From assembly GCF_000317085.1 (NCBI RefSeq), contig NC_019702.1, positions 1,828,394 to 1,892,393 of the forward strand: a stretch of 64,000 nt of DNA. The letters are read 5' to 3'. The DNA comes from Synechococcus sp. PCC 7502. GTDB taxonomy: Bacteria > Cyanobacteriota > Cyanobacteriia > Pseudanabaenales > Pseudanabaenaceae. Shown piece after piece: positions 23,380-33,718 of the stretch. The notes beneath the pieces are model-generated. The model was not told where the DNA came from and ran no database searches. It saw only the letters and a list, made by a program, of their open reading frames with translations. The translations under genes were made by a program, and so were the position numbers. Each line of letters starts with the position of its first letter. The stretch's first letter is position 1.

Positions 23380-23682
23380 TTAAAGTTTTTTGATAAAGTC
23401 ATCTAAGATTATCCCTAGCCTTGTCTGAACTTGGTTGGGAATGAAATCTATAAGGGAAATTTCTTGTTTGCCTGCCCCGATTTTTACTTTGGCATCGGTC
23501 AAGATCTTAGTGATTTCTGCGGGCGTGATTTGATGTGAGTCAGTCACCAGCCTATAGAAGTTTTCAGCTAAAGGGATATGGAGATGGGCATCATTTAGGT
23601 AGAGGTGCCAATTGGAAATGTCCAGATATATTTCTTCAGCAATTGTTGCTGCAAGTTGTTCGATCGCTTTAGAGTTATTCAT
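23380..23682 (-). CDS. DUF3181 family protein
   Basis: A 100-residue soluble protein restricted mostly to cyanobacteria, with the DUF3181 pattern AEEIYLDISNWHLYLNDAHLHIPLAE and ENFYRLV. Its function is not known. It overlaps the upstream 2TM gene by four bases (ATGA), so the two form a coupled pair, and its stop is about 20 bp from the -35 box of the rRNA promoter; read-through into rRNA is therefore possible because no hairpin is seen between them. Confidence 0.8.
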   Translation of the reverse strand: MNNSKAIEQLAATIAEEIYLDISNWHLYLNDAHLHIPLAENFYRLVTDSHQITPAEITKILTDAKVKIGAGKQEISLIDFIPNQVQTRLGIILDDFIKKL

Positions 23683-23915
23683 GATTTTCTTTCTTTAGTA
23701 ATTAGCCAACCTGCGTGTCCGATTAAAAGCATTATCCATAGACTTGTTAACCAAGGTGTCCATTCCCAGTCAGCATAGGTAATAGCTCGAATGAACCATA
23801 TACAGGAATTACTGGCAGTAAATATACCTACATGTAGAGCGAAGTTAATTCGTCTTTCCAGTTGCTGATATTCGGGATCATTGGGGTCGGGGGGACGAGA
23901 TAGTTTTGGCGGCAT
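23679..23915 (-). CDS. 2TM domain-containing small membrane protein
   Basis: A 78-residue protein with two hydrophobic segments (about 28-47 and 55-72, LWIMLLIGHAGWLI) after a Pro-rich N-terminus and the sequence EYQQLERRINFALHVG, as in small 2TM-domain proteins. The role is unknown. Its stop overlaps the start of the DUF3181 gene, and it lies 29 bp downstream of bioF, so the three genes may be co-transcribed. Confidence 0.72.
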   Translation of the reverse strand: MPPKLSRPPDPNDPEYQQLERRINFALHVGIFTASNSCIWFIRAITYADWEWTPWLTSLWIMLLIGHAGWLITKERKS

Positions 23916-23944
23916 AATTTTAATGATGCTTTTGGGCTACAAAG

Positions 23945-25078
23945 TTAGTCTAGCTGATGAATTGCCGTTTTGAGTTTGCTTACTAGGGTTTGAATCTCTG
24001 TTGAAGTATGAGTTGCCATTAAAGTTAGACGAATGCGGGGGGTGGGAACCGTGGGGGGACGGATCGCAGGAGCAAAAATATTTTGGGTATTTAGGTATTG
24101 AGAGATCGCTAGGTTTTTTTTAGTATCGCCGACTGTTATTGCTAGTATCTGAGACGTAGTTGGTAAAATGCTGATCTCAGTTTCAGTGAGGGCTGTTTTC
24201 AACAATTTGACGTTTGCCCAAAGATTTTGACGAAGTTGCGGTTCTGTTTGCACAATCTCTACGGCTTTAAGGGCAGCAGCAGTATCTCCGGGGGATAAAC
24301 CAGTTGTATAAATCCAAGTGCTGGCACGGTTTTTCAGGTAATCAATGAATTTAGCTGAACCTGCTACATAACCGCCAAGACTTCCCAAGGCTTTACTTAA
24401 AGTTCCAACTTGAATTATGGGGTACGTTACCCCTAAAGCACTAACTACGCCACCGCCATGATCGCCAAATACACCAGTAGCATGAGCTTCATCCACTAGA
24501 ACCATACATTCAAACTCTTGAGCTAAGTCCACAATATTTTTTAGGGGACAAATATCTCCATCCATACTAAAAACTGTATCGGTGATAATAAGACAACGGC
24601 GGTGATGACTACGGTTTTCTTTAAGCTGCTGGCAGAGGTTTTCATGATTTCTATGGATATATTCAATTACCTTGGCACCACTAAGAATTGCCCCCTGTTT
24701 AAGACAAGAATGATTATAGGCATCGGCAAGAATTAAATCTCTGGCTCCCACAAGTGCAGAAATGGTTCCAAGGTTTGCTAAATAACCTGAGCTAAAGACT
24801 AGGGATGATTCAGTACCTTTAAGTTTTGCTATGGCTTGTTCGAGTTGATCGTGAATTTCCAGATGTCCTGATACTAGTCGTGATCCCGTGGCACCTGCAC
24901 CATATTTCTGGGTGGCGGCGATCGCTGCATCAATTAGTCTTTGATCTTGGGCTAATCCTAAGTAATTATTACTAGCAAACATGAGCATTGACGGCTGGGG
25001 AGTTTGAGGTGATCTATACCAATTTGCTTTTTTAATGGTGGCGATCGCTGCATCGATCCAGTCATAGGAACTAGTCAT
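23945..25078 (-). CDS. bioF: 8-amino-7-oxononanoate synthase (BioF) family
   Basis: A 377-residue PLP enzyme of the alpha-oxoamine synthase family. FASNNYLGL and [21 protein letters not shown] form the substrate region, [15 protein letters not shown] the cofactor region, and the PLP-binding Lys lies in [13 protein letters not shown]. BioF condenses pimeloyl-ACP or pimeloyl-CoA with alanine, the first ring-forming step of biotin synthesis. Close paralogues (Kbl, sphingoid-base synthases) cannot be fully excluded, but the length and motifs favour BioF. No other bio gene is adjacent. It is divergent from sqdB. Confidence 0.88.
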   Translation of the reverse strand: MTSSYDWIDAAIATIKKANWYRSPQTPQPSMLMFASNNYLGLAQDQRLIDAAIAATQKYGAGATGSRLVSGHLEIHDQLEQAIAKLKGTESSLVFSSGYLANLGTISALVGARDLILADAYNHSCLKQGAILSGAKVIEYIHRNHENLCQQLKENRSHHRRCLIITDTVFSMDGDICPLKNIVDLAQEFECMVLVDEAHATGVFGDHGGGVVSALGVTYPIIQVGTLSKALGSLGGYVAGSAKFIDYLKNRASTWIYTTGLSPGDTAAALKAVEIVQTEPQLRQNLWANVKLLKTALTETEISILPTTSQILAITVGDTKKNLAISQYLNTQNIFAPAIRPPTVPTPRIRLTLMATHTSTEIQTLVSKLKTAIHQLD

Positions 25079-25235
25079 GGCACGGATATGAAAAGGTGAA
25101 TAACTTGGTGTGTTAACTTAATCTGGATTTAATCTGGGAAATTCGCCCCCATAACTGATAATCTAAATTTTAGGTGTTACCTTTTGGTTTTGCCATAGAG
25201 TTAGAAACATAAACTAAAGTTAAGTAAGCGCGTAA

Positions 25236-26390
<1,155 letters not shown>

Positions 26391-26814
26391 TACATTAGTT
26401 ATTTTTTAGTGCTTAATTCGATATTTGCGATCATGATAGGCTCAGGAAAAATTGGCAATTTATTTTAATAAATCATCGTAACAAATCACAGAAATTGTCT
26501 TTCCTAACTTTTTTTATTATGGTTTGTAGTATGGTTCAGAAAAATCTATTGATCGATTGACAACACGCCCCTGAAAGAGTACTAATCCTGATACTAGTTA
26601 ATTTATGCCTAATCTGTATAAATATTAAGAATAGACTGCTAATTAGTTAATTTAAACTATCAAAATGTTATCTTAAGTTTAAGAATTAGTTAGCCCTATT
26701 AGTTACATTTAAAGTTCTAGGCATTGAAATTAACTTAATAATTAATTAAGCGATCGCTAACTAATACTTGTAAATATAAATTTAAATATGTACTGAAACA
26801 GGCGAGGTACCCCT
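26391..26814 (+). promoter_or_regulatory. Long AT-rich upstream region of lrtA with a candidate promoter
   Basis: No gene is seen in these 424 bp. A TTGACA at 26557-26562, a 17-base spacer and TACTAA at 26580-26585 form a possible promoter with a perfect -35 but a weak -10 box. If used, it would leave a leader of about 225 nt before lrtA. lrtA of Synechococcus PCC 7002 is known to have a long leader that affects transcript stability in light and dark, so a regulated leader is plausible but not shown. Confidence 0.35.
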
Positions 26815-27387
26815 ATGAAAATCATAATTCAGGGTAAAAATATTGAAATTACTGACGCAATCCGTGAGTATGTCGATCAAAAAATCGAGAGGGCAGTTAA
26901 TCATTTCAAATCTATTACGACGGCTGTAGATGTGAATCTTTCTGTGGCGCGTAATCCCCGAATTATTTCTAGTCAATCGGCTGAGGTCACTATTTACGCC
27001 AACGGAGCAGTGATTCGAGCGGAAGAAAGAAGTGAAAGCTTGTATGCCAGTATTGATTTGGTAGCTGATAAAATCGCCCGCAAGTTACGCAAATTTAAGG
27101 AACGCAAAACCGCCAAAGTTGCCCCTAAAACCGCTTTAGCAGTTACAGAGCAGCCTCCGATCCCACTACCAGATCAAAATCGTGTACCTGAGTTGCCTGC
27201 TCAAGTTATTCGTAATAAATATTTCGCCATGCTGCCAATGACTGTGGAGGAAGCTGTAGAGCGTTTAGAAATGGTTGATCATGATTTCTTTGTATTTCGC
27301 AATGTGGCAACTGATGAAATTAACGTTGTCTATGAACGTAATCATGGGGGGTATGGAGTCATTCAGCCCCACGGAGTTAAGGGCTAA
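26815..27387 (+). CDS. lrtA: Long-form ribosome hibernation promoting factor (LrtA)
   Basis: This 190-residue protein has the two-domain layout of long HPF: the N-terminal ribosome-binding domain ([31 protein letters not shown] begins it; residues 1-100) and, after a Pro-rich linker, a C-terminal dimerisation domain (about 130-188, [25 protein letters not shown] in part). It pairs 70S ribosomes into inactive 100S dimers and is light-repressed in cyanobacteria. It is transcribed after a long AT-rich leader and precedes tatA by 109 bp. Confidence 0.93.
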   Translation: MKIIIQGKNIEITDAIREYVDQKIERAVNHFKSITTAVDVNLSVARNPRIISSQSAEVTIYANGAVIRAEERSESLYASIDLVADKIARKLRKFKERKTAKVAPKTALAVTEQPPIPLPDQNRVPELPAQVIRNKYFAMLPMTVEEAVERLEMVDHDFFVFRNVATDEINVVYERNHGGYGVIQPHGVKG

Positions 27388-27496
27388 AAATCACTAAAGT
27401 AAAAACTAAACTAAATTAGAATGCCATTGTGAAATAGTGTTGTGATCGGTTAACCTTGTTATGTCTTGGTATCTAAATTTGTATTAGAAAATAAGT

Positions 27497-27679
27497 ATGT
27501 TTGGTCTAGGCTTACCTGAAATGATTATTATCTCTGTGGTAGGGGTAGCTATATTTGGTGCTAAACGAATTCCAGAGCTTGGTAAGTCTATAGGTCAAAC
27601 AATTCGAGGATTTAAACAGGGGCTAAAAGAAGAACCTGATTTGCCTGGGCAGCCATCTAAGACTGACAATAATAACTAA
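27497..27679 (+). CDS. tatA: Twin-arginine translocase subunit TatA/E
   Basis: A 60-residue TatA-type protein: short membrane helix (LGLPEMIIISVVGVAIFG), hinge Gly-Ala, then the amphipathic helix AKRIPELGKSIGQTIRGFKQG and a short polar tail. TatA forms the variable pore that exports folded proteins carrying RR signals; the dienelactone hydrolase at 43312 is a likely client in this window. At 60 residues it is at the short end of the family. No tatC lies nearby. Confidence 0.9.
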   Translation: MFGLGLPEMIIISVVGVAIFGAKRIPELGKSIGQTIRGFKQGLKEEPDLPGQPSKTDNNN

Positions 27680-27703
27680 ACTTTTGGTGAATGAGGTCAT
27701 AAG

Positions 27704-28009
27704 ATGAACAACTCGAATGAGAATCTATTACCAGATGCTGGGGACAATGACAGGTTAACCACAGCCCGAATTACAATGCGTGTACCCCAAAATTATCACA
27801 AGGAGCCAATTATTTCCCGCTTAGTGTCCGATCATGGTCTGACCGTGAATATCGTTGCGGCAATTTTAGGGGAAAATGCTAAAGAAGATGGTTGGTTTAA
27901 TTTAGAACTAGAAGGCACGAGTCATCAAATTCAAAGCGCATTAGTATATCTTGAAGAGCTAGATCTAGAAATTTGGGATAAGAGTGCTTCCGATGATGAT
28001 ACTTGGTAA
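27704..28009 (+). CDS. NIL domain-containing protein
   Basis: A 101-residue protein with a NIL (ferredoxin-like/ACT-related) domain: ARITMRVPQNYHKEPIISRLVSDHGLTVNI, then ILGENAKEDGWFNLELEG and YLEELDLEIW. In bacteria the NIL domain is often the substrate-sensing tail of methionine ABC ATPases; free-standing versions are common in cyanobacteria and their role is unclear. It is 24 bp after tatA and its end overlaps the start of the amidase gene. Confidence 0.85.
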   Translation: MNNSNENLLPDAGDNDRLTTARITMRVPQNYHKEPIISRLVSDHGLTVNIVAAILGENAKEDGWFNLELEGTSHQIQSALVYLEELDLEIWDKSASDDDTW

Positions 28010-29867
28010 GATTATACCTAGAATCAAAAGGCTGCTTAAAAACTTGGTTTTAGTTTTATTAGTGGTGGTGCCTTTTTGTCTGGTTATATCGCCTAGTATT
28101 TCCCAGAATAATCCCAAAAAACTCTACGTTGCTTATCCCTCCCCTAATCATCAAACTCAAAGTGATCACATATTTCTAATTGGTACTGCTGCCCCAGATG
28201 GAGATGTGCGGGTTAATGGGATGCCGATTAAACGTTCGCGATCGGGGAATTTTGCCCCCAGTTTCCCTTTACAGTTAGGACTAAATACTTTTAAGCTCAG
28301 GTATAAAAATCAAAGTCTCGATCTCAGGGTTAGTCGGTTACCAGATTTCATTGAGCTGCCCAAAGATTTAGGGTTTCTGCCTACATCGCTTATGCCTAAT
28401 GTCAATATATCAAGGCTACCCAATGAGGACATCTGTTTTGAGGCGATCGCTACTCCCCAAGCAAACATCCAAGTAAAGTTATCAGACTTTGTGATTCCCT
28501 TGGCGAAAAATGAGCAATTGCAGCTACCGCCTAACTCCGCAATTCTTACCAATACTAATCTGCCTTATCCCAGTGCCAATGGTTCCTTCCGAGGTTGCAC
28601 ACAATTTCCAGAATCAGGGAATTTAGGTAAACCAGAATTTATAGCGACTTTAGGCGATCGAATAATTTCGCAAAAAAGTGGTGGGAATATAACTATTCTG
28701 TCTCCCCAAAAAATCGAATTGGCAAAAGTGATTGTAGAATCGGGGGTAGCTCGTAGTGGGGCGGGATCTGACTTTTCTCGACTAACTCCTTTACCCAAAG
28801 GTACGGTAGATCGCATAACTGCAAGAAAAGGTGACTGGGTACGTTTGAGCTATGGCGGTTGGATTGATACAAAGTCGGTGCAAATTACTAATGCTAGTGC
28901 TGTTCCCAATTCCTTAGTGCGGAGCTTTAACACTCGCAAAGTCACAGGATGGACAGAGTTAATCATTCCTTTACAGATACCTGTACCAATTACGATTACT
29001 CAGGGTGATCGCAATTTCATTTTAACCCTACATAATGTTACTGCCCAAACTGATACGAACCTAGTTAATGATGATCCAGTGGTTGAGCGTATAGATTGGC
29101 AGCAAAGAGAACCTAATAAAGTCGAATATACAATTAGGCTTAAATCTACTCAGCAGTGGGGATATAAGGTTAGATATGAAGGTACGAGTTTAATTTTATC
29201 TCTTAGGCATCCACCCCAAATTAATTCGCAACTAAATTCGTCAGTTAATTCACAACTTAATCGACAGGGGAATAAATTTATTAATTCTACTGATAAGAGA
29301 TCACTACAAAACCTCAAAATTCTCCTTGATCCTGGACACGGTAGTAAAGAAGACCTTGGAGCCAGAGGCGGTAATGGCTACCCTGAAAAAGATGTAACTT
29401 TAATTGTGGGTAAGCTATTAGAGCAGGAATTACTAAAAAAAGGTGCAAAAGTAACTTTAACCCGTAGGGGTGATGATGATATTTATCCCCAGACAAGGGC
29501 AGAAATGATCGAAAAACAAGAGCCTGTGATCGCTATTAGTCTGCATTACAATGCTCTTCCCGATCAGGGGGATGCCGAGAATACTAAAGGTATTGGCACG
29601 TTTTGGTACCATGCCCAAAGTCATAGTCTAGCTATGTTTATCCATAATTATTTAGTTAAAGATTTGAATCGCCCTTCCTATGGAGTATTCTGGAATAACT
29701 TGGCATTGGCTCGTCCCACAGTGGCACCATCAGTACTGTTGGAATTAGGTTTTATGATTAATCCTGAGGAACTTGAGTGGATTATTAATCCCGTAGAGCA
29801 GAAGAAACTGGCTAAAAGTTTATCAGATGCGATCGCTCAGTGGGTGGTTACAGGAGAGTCAAAGTAA
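27993..29867 (+). CDS. N-acetylmuramoyl-L-alanine amidase (Amidase_3)
   Basis: The C-terminal third is a zinc amidase: DPGHGSKEDLGARG supplies the first zinc His, GYPEKDVTL the Glu, ISLHYNALPD the second His, and LLELGFMINPEE the catalytic Glu. The N-terminal half is a beta-rich region of unclear type that probably binds the wall. A hydrophobic segment near the start (LVLVLLVVVPFCLVI) serves as signal or anchor. ATG at 27993 or 27996 is preferred over GTG at 27984; all overlap the end of the NIL gene. It should cleave peptide stems from glycan during cell division or daughter-cell separation. Confidence 0.9.
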   Translation: MMILGKIIPRIKRLLKNLVLVLLVVVPFCLVISPSISQNNPKKLYVAYPSPNHQTQSDHIFLIGTAAPDGDVRVNGMPIKRSRSGNFAPSFPLQLGLNTFKLRYKNQSLDLRVSRLPDFIELPKDLGFLPTSLMPNVNISRLPNEDICFEAIATPQANIQVKLSDFVIPLAKNEQLQLPPNSAILTNTNLPYPSANGSFRGCTQFPESGNLGKPEFIATLGDRIISQKSGGNITILSPQKIELAKVIVESGVARSGAGSDFSRLTPLPKGTVDRITARKGDWVRLSYGGWIDTKSVQITNASAVPNSLVRSFNTRKVTGWTELIIPLQIPVPITITQGDRNFILTLHNVTAQTDTNLVNDDPVVERIDWQQREPNKVEYTIRLKSTQQWGYKVRYEGTSLILSLRHPPQINSQLNSSVNSQLNRQGNKFINSTDKRSLQNLKILLDPGHGSKEDLGARGGNGYPEKDVTLIVGKLLEQELLKKGAKVTLTRRGDDDIYPQTRAEMIEKQEPVIAISLHYNALPDQGDAENTKGIGTFWYHAQSHSLAMFIHNYLVKDLNRPSYGVFWNNLALARPTVAPSVLLELGFMINPEELEWIINPVEQKKLAKSLSDAIAQWVVTGESK

Positions 29868-29870
29868 TTA

Positions 29871-31277
29871 TCAATGCTCATGAACACATACTAAAGGAAT
29901 AAGCGCAACTAACCGCAGAACTGTGGAGATAAAAAAGATGCCAAAAATACCTTCATAATGAGCGGATTGGGCTAAAATTCCACCTACGGTTGTTCCTAAG
30001 GCACTACCTATACCCGCTACGGCGGCGGCGATCGCAAAAAAAGTGGCATGATGTTGAATCGGAGCGATCCCAATCTGAATATTGTTAATTCCTAGATCAA
30101 TTGCTGCCCAAGTTCCTCCTAAAAACAGATGAAATATCAATAGATAAATCCATAATTGAGATTGTACTTGTTCAATACCTGTAAATAACCAAAATAGCGG
30201 TGTAATAGAGATTGCTAACCCTGCAAATATTAATAAAGGTCGATTACCCATGCGATCGCTTAATCTTCCCCAGACCAAAAGCATTAGCATATTGGCTCCA
30301 CTTGATAGACTGCTAAACAGACTCACCCAAGTAATATCAACATTGAGATTATCCAGCATATAAAGATTAAAAAAGGGTGTACTGAGGTTAACTGCAAAGC
30401 CCCAAAGAGCAAAATAGACCAGAAAAATAATCAGATTACGATCTTGAAACGGAGCAATCAGATTCTCAAATAAACTTTTAAATAGATTTTCCAAATGATT
30501 TGCTAGATGATTTCCTGAGCAATTTTTAGGTTCCTCCATAGTTACTGCAACTGGAATCGATTCGACTAGAAGCACAGATTGATATTTTTGAGGATTAATA
30601 TCGATCATGAATTGCTGACAGAATAAACTGGCTAAACCCGCTAAAATACTGATGCTTAGAACAATGCCATAACCTGAGATCGCCCCATCTTGCCAATTAG
30701 AAATTATAAAACTAGCGATCGGTACACAAAGTAACCCTGCCAAATTACTGATAATATTGCGAACACTGTAATAGCGACCCCGTAATTTTGGTGGAACTAA
30801 TGCTGCCAGCCAACTCATCCAAGAAGCACTACCTAATGCTGCTAATATATTGGAAACTATGACCAAAGTTAAGGCTAAATACACCATTTGTGTAGAAGAA
30901 TCAGTATTTGCCCCTCTTAAAATAATGGCGATTAATAAAACCAACCACAGTAATCTTGATGGTAAAAATATCAAAATCCCATAGTCGTGGCGACTACTAA
31001 AGCGATTAGATAATAATGCCCCAAGGGGTTGTAAGAGATTAGCAACCATCGGTAAAGAAGCAACCATCCCAATTTCAAAGGGATTTGCCCCCAGGTTCAG
31101 TAAAAAGCTGCTGAGTAAAACCCCGCCAGTGACATTACTAAAAACTGTCGATAAGCCACCATCTACGGTTGAAGCTATGAGACTAGTCCGAACGGATATT
31201 CTTGGAATAGGGATTAACTCTTCTTGAGAAGATATTTCGATGATCAAAATAAACCTACAATGATACGGAGAAAGCAC
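29871..31277 (-). CDS. Major facilitator superfamily transporter
   Basis: A 468-residue protein with about twelve hydrophobic segments. Residues after about 30 match MFS permeases: NLGANPFEIGMVASLP, then WMSWLAALVPPKLRGRYYSVRN as the loop between helices, and LMLLVWGRLSDRMGNRPLL as the second-half loop. The substrate cannot be told. The first 30 residues are hydrophilic and may be over-extended, but no later ATG fits. Its stop is 3 bp from the convergent amidase stop. Confidence 0.82.
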   Translation of the reverse strand: MLSPYHCRFILIIEISSQEELIPIPRISVRTSLIASTVDGGLSTVFSNVTGGVLLSSFLLNLGANPFEIGMVASLPMVANLLQPLGALLSNRFSSRHDYGILIFLPSRLLWLVLLIAIILRGANTDSSTQMVYLALTLVIVSNILAALGSASWMSWLAALVPPKLRGRYYSVRNIISNLAGLLCVPIASFIISNWQDGAISGYGIVLSISILAGLASLFCQQFMIDINPQKYQSVLLVESIPVAVTMEEPKNCSGNHLANHLENLFKSLFENLIAPFQDRNLIIFLVYFALWGFAVNLSTPFFNLYMLDNLNVDITWVSLFSSLSSGANMLMLLVWGRLSDRMGNRPLLIFAGLAISITPLFWLFTGIEQVQSQLWIYLLIFHLFLGGTWAAIDLGINNIQIGIAPIQHHATFFAIAAAVAGIGSALGTTVGGILAQSAHYEGIFGIFFISTVLRLVALIPLVCVHEH

Positions 31278-31320
31278 TTTTCTCGACTACTATGTCCTAA
31301 CCCTCGGTAAAGTATTGATC

Positions 31321-32022
31321 ATGACCTTACCTCAAAAAAATATAAGAATTAAAGTTAAAGATAAACTTTCACACCGATGGAGAGTTCGCTCTCGCTTAAT
31401 CTTATCTACCCTATTTTCTTTAATAGTATCGTTTCTACTTCCAGTTTGGTTTAGTTTATCTACAAAGATTCTCTGTGTATGGAATGCTGGGATGATTAGT
31501 TTCTTAGTCTCAACTTGGGCGCTAATGATCCAAGCACAACCAAAAACAATGCGCCGTAATGCTCAAAGTCAAGATGAGGGACGCTTAGTAATTTTAAGCT
31601 TAGTCACTGCAGCTGCCTGTGCCAGCATATTAGCGATCGCTTTTATTTTGAGAGAAGCAAAAGGTAAAGATATTAGTATCGTAATTTTTCATATAGTTCT
31701 AGCAGTAGTGACAATTATTGGATCATGGCTACTTGTACACACGATTTTTGCCATGCACTATGCCCATGAATATTATCAAGATCACCAAACCCAGAGTGAT
31801 TGTAAAGCGGGAGGATTAGACTTTCCTGAGGATATTGAACCAGACTATTGGGACTTTTTATATTTCTCTTTTGTAATTGGGATGACTAGTCAAGTTTCAG
31901 ATGTCCAGATTACCTCGCGATCCTTGCGGCGTTTATCATTACTCCACGGTATTCTTTCCTTCTTTTTTAACACTGCGATTGTTGCCATGAGCATTAATAT
32001 CATTGCTGGTTTAATTCAATAA
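31321..32022 (+). CDS. DUF1345 family membrane protein
   Basis: A 233-residue membrane protein with about five hydrophobic helices (for example LILSTLFSLIVSFLLPVW, VTAAACASILAIAFIL, IVLAVVTIIGSWLLVHTIF) and the DUF1345 signature MHYAHEYY with DYWDFLYFSFVIGMTSQVSDV. The function is unknown. ATG at 31321 is preferred over an in-frame TTG six bases upstream. It opens a run of six same-strand small envelope genes and is divergent from the MFS gene. Confidence 0.85.
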   Translation: MTLPQKNIRIKVKDKLSHRWRVRSRLILSTLFSLIVSFLLPVWFSLSTKILCVWNAGMISFLVSTWALMIQAQPKTMRRNAQSQDEGRLVILSLVTAAACASILAIAFILREAKGKDISIVIFHIVLAVVTIIGSWLLVHTIFAMHYAHEYYQDHQTQSDCKAGGLDFPEDIEPDYWDFLYFSFVIGMTSQVSDVQITSRSLRRLSLLHGILSFFFNTAIVAMSINIIAGLIQ

Positions 32023-32244
32023 CCATCAAGATTTAATCAAGAATTACGACATTCTCATGCAATTCAAGCAATTAAAACAATTTGCAAATTATAGATATAC
32101 ATTATTTCACACGCCTATCTGTCAGATTAGAACAAGTTTGAAAAGCTGATGACATTCTGTTTTCTAAAAAATATTAGTGTCAATATCAGCAAGAAGTATT
32201 CAGAGAAAAAGAACTTCTCCTAAGTTTTAAACTCTCTAATCAGT

Positions 32245-33024
32245 ATGGAAATATTAACTATGTCTAACCCAGTTAAAGAGAAGATTTCTAGCAATCTTGA
32301 CAAAGCTAAAAAGAAAGGCAAGATTAGAACTGAAAACATTCAAGAAATTGTTAAAGATGCGGTTTCACAAACAGTTGTGGAACTAAAGGAAGGCGCAGAT
32401 GAAATTCGCACAATTATCAAAGATGCGATTTTTACTGTAATTACTGACTTAAAAGGAAGTAAGCAGGAAAATACAGAAATAATTACTGCTTCTATTCAAG
32501 GAGCGATCGCAGGAAGCACTTCTGCCCGCCAACAGGAACTTGCTCAACAACGGGCAAAGTTAGCAGAACTTCAAACCTTACTGGATCAAAGACAGCAAAA
32601 TTTAGATCTAGAAATTAGTGAAGTCTTACTAGATATTAAAGCCATTTCACCTGATTCCTCTGACATTAATTCAGAAGCGATTAGTATGGCTGTTAAAACT
32701 GTTCAAGACCGTCAAGAATCTCAAACATTTCAAGAACAGTACTTTAATCTACAATCTCAACTAACAAACTTAGATCAAAAGTTAGAAGCTCATTATGGCG
32801 ATCGCTATAGTGAAGTTAAACAGCAATGGCAACATGCTAAGGCTTGGTATAGTCAAAAAGTGAGTGAAGCGGAAGCAATTGAGAATACTCCTTTACAAGA
32901 AAAGAACTCAGAAATCGAAAGTAATTTGGGTGATTTTGGGGCGATAGTTGCCCGTAAAGAAAAGGAAATAAAAGAGAAAGTTCAAAAAATATGGGGAAAT
33001 AAGGGCTTTGGTTCTAAGTATTGA
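32245..33024 (+). CDS. Helical, amphipathic hypothetical protein of the envelope gene group
   Basis: I do not recognise a named family with certainty. The 259-residue protein is almost entirely helical and charged. Near the N-terminus it has three imperfect repeats of about 26-28 residues (IQEIVKDAVSQTVVELKEGA, IRTIIKDAIFTVITDLKGSK, IITASIQGAIAGSTSARQ), followed by coiled-coil stretches (about 90-125 and 160-215). There is no signal peptide or membrane helix. Such amphipathic repeat proteins often bind membranes or polymers; this is inference. A second ATG at 32260 is an alternative start. Confidence 0.72.
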   Translation: MEILTMSNPVKEKISSNLDKAKKKGKIRTENIQEIVKDAVSQTVVELKEGADEIRTIIKDAIFTVITDLKGSKQENTEIITASIQGAIAGSTSARQQELAQQRAKLAELQTLLDQRQQNLDLEISEVLLDIKAISPDSSDINSEAISMAVKTVQDRQESQTFQEQYFNLQSQLTNLDQKLEAHYGDRYSEVKQQWQHAKAWYSQKVSEAEAIENTPLQEKNSEIESNLGDFGAIVARKEKEIKEKVQKIWGNKGFGSKY

Positions 33025-33114
33025 TTTCAACCAGATTTCAAGCTGAAAACAAGATTAGTCCTAGGTTTAGACTCCATACCATCTCCGTATCCATCTAATT
33101 AACAAACAAAAAAT

Positions 33115-33285
33115 ATGAAATTAATTCTCGGAATTCTGCTCCCACCCCTTGGTGTATTTCTAACCTACGGCTTTAGTTCAACTCTGCTCATAAATATTGC
33201 CTTAACTCTATTAGGTTGGATTCCCGGGAGTATTCACGCTGTGTGGGCAATTACTAAGCATCAAGAACAGGAAGCAAATATTTAA
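33115..33285 (+). CDS. YqaE/Pmp3 family small membrane protein
   Basis: A 56-residue protein with two hydrophobic helices (LILGILLPPLGVFLTYG and LINIALTLLGWIPGSIHAVW) separated by a short loop. The LPPLGV and LGWIPGSIHA sequences are the Pmp3/YqaE signature. Pmp3 proteins affect membrane potential under salt, cold or other stress in fungi and plants, and homologues occur widely in bacteria. It lies 90 bp after the helical hypothetical and 33 bp before the holin-like gene. Confidence 0.85.
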   Translation: MKLILGILLPPLGVFLTYGFSSTLLINIALTLLGWIPGSIHAVWAITKHQEQEANI

Positions 33286-33318
33286 AGCGTAAAAACTAAA
33301 TTATTACAGGAAAAAAAT

Positions 33319-33705
33319 ATGTTGGGATACTTTGTAACTATATTGGCGACTGCTCTAGGACTGCTCGTAGTGGATATAGTGGTACCGGGAGTTGATATTG
33401 CTAACTTTCCCGCCGCAATTGTGGCAGCGATCGCCATTGGCTTAGTGAATGCTTTTATCAGACCGATTCTGCAACTTTTATCTCTACCACTAAATTTCTT
33501 GACTCTAGGCGCATTTTCCTTTGTTGTGAATGGAATCCTATTTTGGTTGGCTTCAGTTTTTGTGCCTGGCTTTACTGTAGGCGGACTAGTGGCACTAATT
33601 TTGGCTCCCATAGTTCTATCTTTTAGTAGTACTTTTCTGAATAAGTACTTTGCGGAAAGAGGAATTGGGCAGATAGAAAGCAATAAGGCAGTAGATAAAG
33701 CTTAA
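33319..33705 (+). CDS. Phage holin family IV (YvlD-like) membrane protein
   Basis: A 128-residue protein with four hydrophobic helices and the sequence IGLVNAFIRPILQLLSLPLNFLTLG, which is the signature of the mycobacterial-type 4-TMS holin superfamily IV. Despite the name, chromosomal YvlD-like members lack any link to lysis; in Bacillus yvlD belongs to an envelope-stress operon. There is no endolysin or phage gene nearby. It is 13 bp before the lipoprotein gene. Confidence 0.85.
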   Translation: MLGYFVTILATALGLLVVDIVVPGVDIANFPAAIVAAIAIGLVNAFIRPILQLLSLPLNFLTLGAFSFVVNGILFWLASVFVPGFTVGGLVALILAPIVLSFSSTFLNKYFAERGIGQIESNKAVDKA

Positions 33706-33718
33706 CCAGAAAACGAAT

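Noticed and set aside
23198-23383. A 61-codon plus-strand frame in the rRNA leader
   Set aside because: It runs antisense to the 16S leader and promoter, has no ribosome site and gives a hydrophobic sequence of no known type.
33319-33705. Prophage lysis cassette suggested by the holin-family hit
   Set aside because: No endolysin, terminase, capsid or integrase gene is nearby; YvlD-type proteins are normal chromosomal membrane proteins.
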